A DNA stretch of 64,000 nt, taken from NCBI GenBank assembly GCA_005281725.1, contig SSBO01000015.1, forward strand, positions 598,922-662,921, read 5' to 3'. The stretch is from Wuchereria bancrofti (taxonomy: Eukaryota > Nematoda > Chromadorea > Rhabditida > Onchocercidae). The notes under the pieces are model-generated. The model ran no database searches. It had not been told where the DNA came from and was given only the letters and a program-made list of their open reading frames with translations. The translations under genes were made by a program, and so were the position numbers. Shown piece after piece: positions 53,597 to 63,889 of the stretch. How positions within the stretch are numbered: the stretch's first letter is position 1; the number at the start of each line of letters is the position of its first letter.

Positions 53597-55842
53597 TCAT
53601 GGATTGAGATTTGTCGGGTTTGGCTCTATAATTTTCACTTCTGGTTTCAGCAAAGGTTGAAATAAAATTCGAAAACAGTGAAGAAATGGAAAGCGTTGCA
53701 GCACTTCAGCAGAAATATCCTGTTGTCGGTATAGCATAATGATAAGAAAGTCCAATGTAGAGGTGTAGCTGATCAGTTTTAAATATGAATTGTACAGATC
53801 AGCATTTTCCATCTCAAATAGTTTGGTGCAATATGTTGTAACGTTGGGTAGAACAAAAAACGCTGCAACAATGGAATATAGAAGTGTTACATCGATGAGG
53901 AATAATCGGAAAAAATGAAACAGTTATCAAAGGATGGTGATATGGTTAGATATTGGGTTGATAAGAAGATAAGCCTGTCCTTTGAACTTTTCTACAAATT
54001 GTGCTAAGAAAGGTTATTTATGTTTGATGCAACAAATTCACCTGTTTAACTAATCTTGTTGGAGTAGTAAGTAACATATACAAAACTTACTAAAAGTGAA
54101 ACAGCAAGAGAAAAGCATAGCTTGCGTGAAGCCTCGTTGACGTGTGTTGAAATTGGCCAAACGACGATCAACTCTAACAGTTTTTTGTACTTGTCGAAAT
54201 TTAATCAAAACAACAAGCATTATGAAAATGCTCATAGTTGAAATAAACATTCGTGCAAATAGAAGGAGAAAAAACGTTTCCCTTGACATCATTACGTAAC
54301 ATCTGAAAAGCAACATGTATTAGGTATTACGTAATCACGTATATTACGTAACCATCACGTAGTATTGGCTGTCACGAATGCAAATATCGAGCATTCTACG
54401 AATGATGACAGCAGACGAGATGAAACGAAACTGTTGAACTACGTCCAAACAATAATGTAATTAACCGTTCCTTAATTAATCTTGCGCTGAGCTTTCTTAA
54501 CTGAATGACGCATAAAAGAATTCTTAGCGAATGACTCTTACTAAGAGAATTGCGTTATATTTTATTAGTTAACGTGAAAATTTAAAAAGTCAGAAAGAAA
54601 AACGAACGTGCACTTGTTGTTAACAAATGGTACATTAAATTTCGCGGTAATGACGTAAACCATAAAGCCAAGCTGAAAAAGGCCAGCCATGGAAAGCTGG
54701 ACAGTAAGGTACAATTTTGGATGCAGAAAATAGCTGATTGGATTGTATATTACCAATAGTCGATCAGTACTGTTTACTAGCATTGTCATCGGAAGAAGTA
54801 AAAAAGAAAATAATTCGTAGTGACTCGCAATCTGAAACAACATAATTTGAAATTTCTTTTGGCATACTGTTCGAAATGTTAGCTAATTACTGGATGAATT
54901 GAATTTAAAAACTTGAAAAATTGATGTGGAACTAAAAGCAGGCATTTTGGAAAACAAAAGTGGGCACGCACTACATTGTTTCAGGTTTTACCGGTTTACC
55001 AGAAAAATTTGGCTATTAGATGAATAAGTTCACCAAAATATAAGAAAAATGAGTATCAGCAAAAAGAAAAAATCAAGAAATCAACATTGAAAATAATGTT
55101 TATGAATATTCCATAACACAGAAAAAAACAAGAACTTTTTAATTTCTTCAAGATTAACCTTCAATGTAGTCAAAATTGTTAGACTGTCTCTATTTTTCAA
55201 ACTTGATCAGGAAAACTTTTGAGAAGCAAATATTAAGTTGGACTATTACATGGACAGCTAATTAACCTGATTGAACTGACTGAACCCACTGACCGAATAA
55301 CAGAATTTATCGGTTGAAATGTTAAGAATTTACAAAATATTAGAAACTAGAAACCATAGACAAATTAGACGAAATAACCAACTGGGCCAAGGCAATTCCA
55401 TGGCGTTCTGTTAACGTAGGAGGAATCATTCGTACAATTCTTACAATCATTTTCATTCCATAATTCCATAATAATTGAGGAAGCTCGTAGCATGCAATTA
55501 AATCCTAAAAAAAGTCATCGTAGGACAGATGAATTCTTGAAATTCTTCCCAATAAAAAGTTATAGCAAGCACAGCAAGCACTTCTATGTCGTTCGAACAA
55601 AATAGCTGAGCTATGGAAACATCGAAGGGAATCCAATCACAATCTTTCTTCTTTCAACTCTGTAACTTACCTCCAGTTGCAGCAGCCAAAAGCAGTAAAG
55701 CCAAAATAGCATACCGTATCCTTAATTTACTGCTTGCAAGAATAGCATAAAGTACAGGAAGATTAGCAATAAGAAGTAAAATGCCCAATACCAAACAGAG
55801 AATAGTTATAGTTATTGAGTGAATCTGTGAATAGCTATCCAT
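53597..55842 (-). CDS. Seven-transmembrane G-protein-coupled receptor, nematode chemoreceptor type (5 exons, 331 aa)
   Basis: Exons, minus strand: 55842-55671, 55504-55383, 54831-54608, 54302-54091, 53862-53597. All introns are GT-AG and phases agree, giving 996 bp. Transmembrane segments are visible in order: TM1 near residues 11-37 (with AN in place of the usual GN), TM2 43-66, TM3 99-120, TM4 139-161, TM5 182-208, TM6 230-254 and TM7 268-288. C95 before TM3 and C172/C174 in the second extracellular loop can form the usual disulphide. TM3 ends D121-R-L-L instead of DRY, and TM7 lacks NPxxY. The first extracellular loop carries three sequons (NCT, NDS, NRT). The short basic C-tail and overall build fit the divergent nematode serpentine families; an srsx-like class is my best guess only. 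Exon 2 and 3 donors (GTTGGT, GTTCGT) are weak, so the loop lengths there are the softest part. AATAAA lies 36 nt after the stop. Confidence 0.8.
54291..54352. promoter_or_regulatory. Cluster of three ATTACGTAA[C/T] words (PAR-bZIP-like sites)
   Basis: ATTACGTAAC (54291-54300), ATTACGTAAT (54326-54335) and ATTACGTAAC (54343-54352) lie within 62 bp, at the start of the fourth receptor exon and in the intron before it. They match the known PAR/NFIL3-type bZIP consensus RTTACGTAAY. Binding is inference. Confidence 0.4.
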
Positions 55843-55847
55843 CAAAC

Positions 55848-55860
55848 CTGAAAATTTCAC
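55848..55860 (-). promoter_or_regulatory. Probable spliced-leader acceptor of the receptor gene
   Basis: On the minus strand GAAATTTTCAG sits five bases before the receptor ATG. This leaves a five-base 5' UTR if used as a trans-splice acceptor, which is typical of nematode SL sites. It could instead be a cis acceptor for an unseen upstream exon. Confidence 0.5.
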
Positions 55861-56006
55861 ACTTCCAAAACGAATTACAAATCACTCAACAAATCGTTGC
55901 GGCATTTTCATCCAGCCTTTACCTTTATCTACCACCGTATACCTCGTATTATATTTCGTATACTGTACGTACTATGGTCATCACCACTTTAATGTAATAT
56001 TTTGAA

Positions 56007-56240
56007 ATGAGATACAGTTCTCACATCCACAGCACAAGAAATAGAATTTTGGCGTGTATTTCACGTGATTATCTGTTTACTCGATTTGTTCCTTCCTCCC
56101 AGTTTCACAGTTCCACGACAGAGGAATCTAATAATGGCGCTGTGAAGGAATCGAGTGATCCAATGAAATCGGCAACTTTCGGTTTAGGGACTTTCGGTAT
56201 AGAAGATGGAAAAGTGGATTTCGTTTCTCTATTTTCATAG
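56007..56240 (+). CDS. Possible small gene or terminal exon, unknown product
   Basis: The plus strand is open for 77 codons from ATG to TAG. Its second half is the coding-like part (SSTTEESNNGAVKESSD, then TFGLGTFG) and follows a good acceptor (TTCCTTCCTCCCAG, then a second TTTCACAG). The real exon may therefore start near 56103. A minus-strand frame over the same bases is also open. The region is divergent to the receptor gene. No family recognised. Confidence 0.25.
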   Translation: MRYSSHIHSTRNRILACISRDYLFTRFVPSSQFHSSTTEESNNGAVKESSDPMKSATFGLGTFGIEDGKVDFVSLFS

Positions 56241-56651
56241 TGGATATTGTTTCTGGAATTGGTGAAGTGAATGTATAATCGAATGGATGGCAATTCTTAT
56301 GTTCGAAAATCATCCCTTCTTCTCACTTTATTTATCTATCTATCACTTTTTTCAATTAAATTTTTTGAGGGTAATCTTCAAATCATTCGTCTTCGTGAAT
56401 TATATAGCAAAGACGAATTTTTTTCAAAGCTAATTATATATGTTTCATGTCACTCTTTAATTACGTGTAATTATAATTAACATTTATATGAGTGAAAATT
56501 TATATGAATGGAAGAGGAATGGTGGCCAAGAAAAAGGACTGAACAAACAAATCCAACAAACGAAATGGATTGCTTTTCGTCACCGAGGACCGAGGGGAGA
56601 GAAGTCGATTAGAGGATCATTTCAAGTCATTTCCAACACATTACATATATA

Positions 56652-56748
56652 TACACACACACACACGCACACACACACACACACACATACCATACATACA
56701 CACACATACACACACACATACCATACATACACACATACATACACACAA
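56652..56748. repeat. (CA)n / (CATA)n microsatellite
   Basis: About 100 bp of CA with CATA and CCATA interruptions, including a duplicated CATACCATACATACACAC block. It encodes Thr-His runs in every plus-strand frame, so the open frames across it are not evidence of a gene. Confidence 0.95.
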
Positions 56749-56950
56749 GCACGTAAGCGCACACGTATAATGCAGAATGTTTATCTTGGTCCGTTAAATA
56801 TATGTACATCTGCATATGTGCAGTGAGGACTAAAATTGAATAGTTTAGAAGGCCATTTGTGGCTGTATGTAACGTTTCACTTTGAATGGAATAAGACGCG
56901 CAGAGATACATACGTAAAGAAGCCAAGGACGTCGTTGTAACAGTAACGAG

Positions 56951-57535
56951 CTAACTAATAAGCGACGTGCAGAAATCGTTTTGACCTCCAATCTTTGACA
57001 TTGTTTCACCTGATCTATTGGAAATGGAGCTAGCTGCTCGCTGATATATATTACAGCTAGTAACGAAGGAAGGAAGGAAGGAAGGAAGGAAGAGCAAAAA
57101 TGAACTTACCAATCTAAGCGATTGCTTCTCACTTACGTTTCGTAAGTCACCAAAATCGTAACTGCAATTGAAAGTTTTTGGAGCTTTTAAGGGCACAACA
57201 GGTGACGCAAATAGTGGTGATAGCAGTACAAAGCAAATGACGCAAGAAATAAATGAATGTGTTAAAAATTGCCACTGAAGTAAAGCACTTGCAGGTGCAT
57301 CTGTCCTAAGATGAATATTTTAACGTTAAATAATTAGCATTTTCCAATAAAACAGCTCCTTTTATATAGATTAAAAGCATTGCTCATTTCTAACTTTATT
57401 ACCAGCTGCTTTGCGACTTCGAATTTTTGATAGAGCCAAGAAATAAAAGCTTTCTCAAGACCTGACTTACGAGTAAGACTAACATTTTAACGATCTTTGT
57501 TTGGTCTTGACGTACTTTCTATCCTCTTTGACCAT
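56951..57535 (-). CDS. Small secreted or type II membrane protein (3 exons, 101 aa)
   Basis: Model, minus strand: exon 1 at 57535-57516, exon 2 at 57305-57110, exon 3 at 57040-56951. Introns are GTACGT..TTAG and GTAAGT..TCAG and phases match (2 then 0), giving 306 bp including TAG. The ATG follows a CTCTCAG acceptor by two bases, a good spliced-leader site. Residues 20-40 are strongly hydrophobic (FISCVICFVLLSPLFA), with a cleavage site possible after A40. This gives either a signal peptide with a charged lead (MVKEDRK) or a type II anchor. The mature part is short, with NCS and NVS sequons, a serine-rich region and a final cysteine (NDFCTSLIS). The second intron is 69 bp, contains a CTTC microsatellite, is a multiple of three and has no in-frame stop, so retention would add 23 residues. 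No family recognised; a peptide precursor is possible. Confidence 0.5.
57065..57092. repeat. (GAAG)n microsatellite inside a short intron
   Basis: Seven GAAG/AAGG units. On the minus strand they form the CTTC-rich pyrimidine tract of the 69-bp intron of the small secreted-protein gene. Confidence 0.95.
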
Positions 57536-60179
57536 TGCTGAGAGCCATACACTGGCAGAAGTTAAAATAACGAACAACTAACGAACCTTATTTTTGTTTA
57601 CTTGAATATATTATCTAAAAGTTTGAATTAAAAAAATAAAATCGAGTAGGATCATTTTACAAATCATCATATCTGCTCATCGCGTTTTATACCATTTGGT
57701 CACTGATAATTTCTCCGATTTTTCTTTCTCGAATTTTTTGCTCCCTCAAGCTTTCTGATCGTTACCATGCAGAATTTAAACATCGACGAAATATGTTTGC
57801 ACCGTTTCAATTTATTCATTTTGCTTTAATCAATCGGATTGATAACATTTACGATTAGCCACCTCGAAGAAAATAACTGGGCTGAATTAAATATCGACTA
57901 GGCTGATTCATAATAATAATAAACATTGGTTAGTGATATAAAGGAAAACGTAGATTCCATGCAGAGTGTGTACGTTGTTATTGATTGAATCCTGTATAAA
58001 CTTAAATGTCCCTTAAATGTCATATGAAGGGAAGGAAGCATTTCAGGCGAAGGTAAATATAATTTTCTTTATCACTAACTACAATGATTCTACCAAGATT
58101 CGTATTCTGATTCTACGTCATTTCTCTGTCTAAGTTGTGTCTAATGAGATTTATAGAAATGATGAAATCAGGAATGGAAACGCAGAAATAAATGTTAAAA
58201 TAGGCATTTGTTTTTTACTAGAAGTTTAAAAAAAGAAAAAGCATTTATTCTTGGAATGACTGGAAAATCTTTTCCTGAAGTGAAAGAGACATATTTCAGT
58301 CTGATCTGGTTTTTCCAGTCCAAGGCAAGCAATGAATTTTGTCAACTTAGAAAATCCCTAAACGAAGTGAAGCAAAACTGTTGTACGAGCTTATATCCAT
58401 AACTATTTCTTCATGTGTGATCATATTCACTTCATCCCATTTTGAAATATGTCAAGCTCAGATGAAGGGCAAATATCATCTTTGGTTTGAGCAAAAACAC
58501 ATTAACTTCCTCATGCTAAACAGTATTTGAAGTTTAATACTGAGATAAATAGGTGAAAGAAAGAGGCAGATGACAGTCAAATACTGGACAACAGCTAACA
58601 GATTGGTTAAGCGTGTAATCAAAATAAAATTGAAAAGTGAACGATTCGAAAAACATAAAATAATAAACTTTCAGATTTTTGTGAAGCTCACATTCAGCTA
58701 AGCGCGCTTATTTCTTAATGAATTATCATTTCGATTTCATTTTTATTCGAAATAAAATTTACTTCATAATGTAGGCAAACAGACATAATCTTTTCATGTG
58801 CAAGTAACACTAAATTGTTACAAATATGCCAACGTCTTCTTCATAAATCTTCATTAAAACTACATCAACCTATCAGTTTTCCAGTCCATACACTATGTTA
58901 CTTTGTGGAAACAAGTTTGTTTACAACAACGATAGAAATGTAAACAAGACTGAACTTTGTTTACTGTTGTTGTTGCAAAAAACAAACGGAATTGATTGTT
59001 TCGACTTCTTTCAGAGTATTACTTTTTGTTGAAATTAAAGGAAATGTTACAATTGAACACTTGAATATGAAATTTATGCATTCCACTTCACTTTTTGACA
59101 CTCTGTCGTTGGACAACAGAATGAAATTGAAATTCAGTCCCACTCATGTAACTTATTTCTAATCAAAAAAAAAAAAAGAAAAATTAACGTACAGTGGTTG
59201 AAGCATTGTCCATTTACATAAAAAACTGATACCAACTGTTTGATTAAACTTTCATCCATATTTTGAAATTCTTCCCAGTAAAACTTTTAAGATAGTGCTA
59301 AATAGTTGCTAAAATTAAAGATAACTGAGAACGGAACAATAAGTTCGGAAATGTATGCCATATGTCTACCTGTACGTTTGGTCTAATGTAATTTAGAAAA
59401 TATTTTATGAATCATAACATGTCAATTTACCGTAAATTATAAAATAGTTTTCATTTTCGCAAGTTCATTTTTCTTCACTAACTATAGTAAATATATTTAA
59501 ATGACCCTATGATTAGAAAGTATATTCCAAATCTCAGAGAGCCCCCAAAAATATTTGTACATGTGAATAAATACTTCTTTCTGAGAGTCTGAAATAGTCT
59601 ACTTCAACGTGACCTTAAAATAGCCAATTGATAACTTAGCATACTGTCATAATCAAATTTAAATATTTATGCACAAATTAAAAAATCACGTTAATTTTCA
59701 TAAAATTATACAATACAGTCCTAGACTAAAGATCTCAAAGGTCTCTCAGTGCTTTTTCACTTTTGCTGAAAAAGCACTGAGAATAATAATATGAAATGGA
59801 ATTGATAAAAATAATCACAGAAAGAATCATACTGAAGAGAATAATTTTGTTCTCAGGAATTCATGTGCAAAAAATCCTTCTATAGTTTTCGCACATTGCC
59901 AACGATAAAACCTGAAAAAGATTGGGAAGCTAAAGTAAGTAACATTTAGTCAAAATGTAAAACAAATGATGAATATCCGTTCCACAACCAATGCCTCATT
60001 ACAAAATTTACGACAGTCTAACTAATTAATCAAAGTGATTTTACAACAAAAAATGTCAAAACAATTTGTAGTAAATCTATAAGACGGAAATTTGTGGAAT
60101 AAAGATTATTATTCCTAAGACCAATGATTATTCCATTTAAAATTGTGTCATAAATAATTATATAACTTTATCTTTCAAA
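57536..60179. other. No supported gene
   Basis: AT-rich sequence with only short unremarkable frames on both strands. The one structured feature is the hairpin at 59744-59782. Confidence 0.6.
59744..59782. repeat. Perfect hairpin, 16-bp stem, 7-nt loop
   Basis: The left arm TCTCAGTGCTTTTTCA (59744-59759) and right arm TGAAAAAGCACTGAGA (59767-59782) are exact reverse complements around CTTTTGC. It is shorter than a typical microRNA precursor and does not match the histone stem-loop. It could be a small structural RNA element or a recent inverted duplication. Confidence 0.85.
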
Positions 60180-60254
60180 TTGCAACTAATCTTGCATGTA
60201 TTGCTGGAATGTTCTAAAAAAGTCATTCTGCTTGTTCATCACTCATTTCTAAAG

Positions 60255-60398
60255 TGCCATGCTGCAAGCCAACGTCCACCATATAACCTGTTGTCTCGGC
60301 TCAATACTCCTCTAGAACCGACCGTTCTCTATCGAACGACAACCTGCAGCAGTCCCAAGCAAATTTCTCGTACCACCAACTACCCACCATCACTCTAG
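60255..60398 (+). CDS. Possible terminal exon, Pro/Ser/Thr-rich tail, unknown gene
   Basis: After an acceptor-like CATTTCTAAAG the plus strand is open for 47 codons to TAG. Composition is coding-like (SQRPPYNLLSRLNTPLEP, then SSPKQISRTTNYPPSL). AATAAA follows at 60442-60447, a sensible 3' end. However, the other two frames are also long and protein-like over the same bases, partly after an equally good acceptor (CAATACTCCTCTAG). The reading frame is therefore uncertain and I see no upstream exon. Confidence 0.3.
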   Translation, partial: CHAASQRPPYNLLSRLNTPLEPTVLYRTTTCSSPKQISRTTNYPPSL

Positions 60399-60627
60399 TT
60401 TACGTCTATCAACTAGCTACAGTTACTTTATCGTTGATCAAAATAAAATTTCCTGACATGCCTCTTGCAAGTACTTTTGTCAAATGCTCACACCCTAAAG
60501 AATTTTGATTTCAAAATTTTATTTTCAAATGATTCTGTATTATTTCAAGTTGGTTCAGAACATGATTATCACTCCTGGAATGTTCTTGATTTGCAGATTT
60601 TATCACGATTAGACCCAACTAATCCAG

Positions 60628-60817
60628 GCCTATTCCCGAGCCCTACCATCGAGTCATTGCAATGTCAACACTTACTTCACTTTCATCATTCCCTTACCCA
60701 TCATCATTTCTTGAGGACATATTTCGCTGCAATTTTGTTCCATCTAACCAAGCACCTCTACCTGTGCCAGAAATTAAATCCATTTGCATGGAAATACCAC
60801 AAATCATCAGTGATTAA
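60628..60817 (+). CDS. Possible exon, unresolved frame
   Basis: After AACTAATCCAG the plus strand is open for 62 codons plus TAA, with protein-like content (for example FLEDIFRCNFVPSNQAPLP). A longer overlapping frame (open from 60465 to 60872) competes and also has a sensible stretch (RLDPTNPGLFPSPTIESL). The two may be alternative exons, or one gene with a frameshift, or chance in a CT-rich segment. No family recognised. Confidence 0.27.
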
Positions 60818-60872
60818 TCAAACAATATGCTTGCAATTAAGTAATTTGAGTTCTCGTCTAAAAGAATGTTAG

Positions 60873-61868
60873 AGAAGCCAGTCTAATTCGATAACCCTTC
60901 GTGGTACAATGATGAAAGTAAGGACAGACAACAAGAGAAAGTGTGGACGGAAATATTCTCACTCGATCTACATTAGTCATCAACAAGTGAAACAAACGGT
61001 ACCGAAGGGATGTAAAAGTAACGGAGAGAGACAAAGAGAGCAATTATCCCATAGAGAGAACGATAACGAGGAGAGAGAGAAGAAGGGATGAAAGTGAGTG
61101 AGTGTGCCAAGAGTAAAATGTTGGTGCCAGAAGGAAAAAAGACAAAAAAATAATTGCAAGATGGAAAGGTTGGCAAGTACATCTGTGACGGAACATTTCC
61201 ACTTGTGCTTTTAGATAGTTTCACAAAATTTTAAATTCTTTTGACTTCTGTAACAAACGGCTTACTTTCAAAATTTTTGCAATAATTTCTATATAACATA
61301 ATGTGACATTCATATTTTATATGACATTTATATGAGATAATGTTTATTGTAAACTACCTACCTTTTCAATATTGGCTACTACCACCACGTTTTTCATCAT
61401 TCTAAAAACGAAGCAATAAATCTGCAAATCTCGGATAGTAATAGACCTGCGGTGCATTCTTTTAAGTTGAACTGATGCTGGTAAAAGCTTAATTCTATCG
61501 TGGTTTTGTTGTTGTGGCTTAATGAGCTAAGTAGTGAGTGGTACCATGCTTTTTCGATTATATTGGTCTGTAGTTGTTCACAAATTGTCTTTTTTGATTG
61601 CTTCTAATCGATTTGCTAATTCCTTCGTTCTGCTGTGAAAAGAACATTTATAAACTTTATAAACTACCAATGAGGGAGAGGAAAGCGAGAATGCAAGGAA
61701 AAAAATATAAAAAACAATGCAGATTTAAAACTGTTTCATCTTTGGTCTTTAATTTTTCATAACGCAGATTAAAAACTGTTTGAACCTTTGCTCTTCAATT
61801 TCAAGCAATTTGAAATAAAAAAGCTTCCATTTGAATATTTCTGTCATTTCACAAAATTGTGTTTCACC
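60873..61868. other. No supported gene; upstream region of the zinc-finger gene
   Basis: The first part (to about 61130) is purine-rich with GAGA runs and encodes only low-complexity basic frames. The rest is AT-rich and leads to the zinc-finger start codon. A near-repeat (CGCAGATTAAAAACTGTTT at 61763-61781 and TGCAGATTTAAAACTGTTT at 61718-61736) lies about 100 bp upstream of that ATG. Confidence 0.5.
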
Positions 61869-63188
61869 ATGTTCTTCACTGCATCTATAACACCCATCAT
61901 TTGGTTCAATCTTCTGCTTTGCATCGCTTCTGATAAAAATGAAACTTTCCATCTACCTAATTTCGACCCTTATTCTGGCATCTCAGATAGTTTTGATATA
62001 CTCGATTACAACAATTTTGAGCCACTGTCTAGCTCAGAATTTCCGTCCGATCCTTCGCAGTTCATTGATTTCACTCAACTGAGTGAAATTGAGGATATAG
62101 GCAATGAAGAATCGAAATCCGAGACCGGTCTGGTCACAAATGCTCCTCATCTTGGCTTCTCAAATAGCTATGATTTGTTCGGCCACACTAATTTGGAGTT
62201 ATCACTTGGCTCAGATATGGATTCATACTGGAATGCGTGGAGAGATGCTGATGGAGAATCAAGGACGAATGATGATAGTGTGAGATATCCTTCCATTAGA
62301 GGTAAGACTTTCGCTTCAAATATATATGAAAAGATAAGTAAACAGCTTCTTATCTAAGGTATTTAGATGTTCAAGGTGAAACTTCTTCCCTACTTAATCT
62401 CGACACTAATGGCATCTATTTTTATCAACTTACTCTTCCCTCAGACGACACATCCGGCCAGCATGGAAATGCTGAACAGAGCGATATCGACAATAAGCAC
62501 TTCTCGAATAGTTTGAATATCTTTGACTACAGAGGAAATACTGACGGAGAATCAAAAACAGGTAATGATGAATTGCATAACGACTGTTCGTTCTATCTCT
62601 TATAGTTCATTACTTCCATCAACAGAATGAAATTGTAGGAGTAATAAAGAATTGGAAACTGAAACTGATCTTATCACAACAGAAAATTCACCATTACCTG
62701 TTGTGTGAAATCTTTTTAGAGGCGATATTAAACGTGATTTTTGTTTCAAATATGTGAGAAGATAAATAAATAACTACTTGTTACCTGTTATTTAAAATGC
62801 AATGTCATATTATTTTATGGTACTGACATTTTTATGGCTTCTCACATTACTTAATACCAAATGGTGTAATAGATTTATTAACTGCAAAAATAAATGCTTT
62901 GACAAGAACTTTTCAGATAAGAGAAATTATGCTTGTCATTATCCCGGGTGTGCTGTGATCACAAAAAATTACGGAGAATATATAACACATAGAAAAACAC
63001 ACGGTCAACCTTTCATCTATGAATGCAAAGTGCCCGATTGTGGGCGGACATTCGACCATAAATCAGCATTTCACAAACACAAACAAACGCATGAATCTCA
63101 TCCACAATGCGAAGACTGTGGCAAATTCTTCGTCAGCAGGGATGGACTGCAAAAACACAAGAAACACTGCCAAACAAAATCTCGTTAG
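61869..63188 (+). CDS. C2H2 zinc-finger protein with signal-peptide-like start (isoform A, 3 exons, 273 aa)
   Basis: Exons 61869-62301, 62445-62561 and 62917-63188. All introns are GT-AG and every junction is phase 1. The start is the only ATG before the acidic region. Residues 1-21 look like a signal peptide (IIWFNLLLCIAS). Residues 22-184 are acidic and Ser/Asp-rich, with a loose repeat seen three times (SDSFDILDY, SNSYDLFGH, SNSLNIFDY) and recurring GES/EESK words. Three fingers follow: residues 190-212 (C-x4-C-x12-H-x3-H), 220-242 (same) and 248-268 (C-x2-C-x12-H-x3-C), then five residues and TAG. The THGQPFIYEC linker resembles the usual TGEKPY linker. C2H2 fingers normally bind nucleic acid in the nucleus. 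The secretory-type leader is odd and may mean a secreted finger protein or a chance hydrophobic start. The last exon has a tandem duplicate downstream. Confidence 0.75.
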
Positions 63189-63790
63189 TTTGCAAATCTT
63201 GCAGAATTTTAAACACATAGGTCAAGCTTGAAATAGAATTCGTGCGACTTTTTGTACACTTTTTGTTGCAACTATACGCGAAGATAATTACACAACTTCT
63301 TGTGATATAAATTATTTAAAATGAGGTGTGATAAGATTACTTCATAGGAGTAATATTTTTATGGTTTATAAGATTACTTAATTAGTTGACAAACACTGTA
63401 ACAGATTGGCAATTGCAAAAACAAATGACACAGTCGTTTTTCAGGCGAAAGAAGCTATGAATGCCTTTATCGCGGATGTACTATGATTGCGAAAAGTTAC
63501 AACGAATATGTAACACATAGGAAAACACACGGTCAACCTTTCACCTATGAATGCAGAATGCCCGGATGTGGGCAGACATTCCACCATGAATCATCATTAC
63601 GCAGTCACAAACAAACGCATGAATCTAATCCTCAGTGCAAGGGCTGTGGTAAACTCTTCGCTAGCAGGAATACACTGCAAAATCACAAGAAGCGCTGCTC
63701 AACAGAATTTCGTTAGTGTGCAAATTTAGCAGGATTTTAAAAGCATATGTCAGCCCCTGAAATAGAATGCGTGTGAAATGTTGTGGAACA
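62757..63790. repeat. Tandem duplication, unit about 525 bp, carrying the zinc-finger exon
   Basis: Unit 1 is about 62757-63282 and unit 2 about 63283-63790, offset 524-528 bp. The match begins in the intron (a shared TTATTTAAAATG at 62788 and 63312), covers the whole exon and continues into the 3' UTR. The outer ends are judged by eye. Confidence 0.8.
63445..63716 (+). CDS. Duplicated alternative terminal exon (isoform B zinc fingers)
   Basis: This follows a TCGTTTTTCAG acceptor. It has the same length (272 bp), same phase 1 entry, same three-finger layout and a TAG at the same place as the exon at 62917-63188. Joined to 61869-62301 and 62445-62561 it also gives 273 aa. Finger residues differ where DNA contacts are expected: finger 2 changes A to S and K to S at helix positions 3 and 6, and finger 3 changes G to T and K to N. 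All zinc ligands are kept. The similarity runs past the stop codon (both copies have a GAAATAGAAT word about 45 bp on) and into the upstream intron, so this is a recent segmental duplication. It has no leader of its own, so it is either an alternative last exon or an unexpressed copy. Confidence 0.7.
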
Positions 63791-63889
63791 TTTGTGACCG
63801 CTGAGTGACAATACAACGGAAAATTCACAATTACACTTTACTATAAGCGATGTCGTCGATTTTCTAGAACCGTGACAAAATTTGACTGT

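Noticed and set aside
56488..56826. 112-codon plus-strand frame full of Thr-His repeats
   Set aside because: It exists only because the CA/CATA microsatellite at 56652-56748 is open in every frame. The part before the repeat has no supporting features.
59744..59782. MicroRNA precursor
   Set aside because: The 16-bp perfect stem with a 7-nt loop is shorter than usual precursors and has no extended imperfect pairing outside it.
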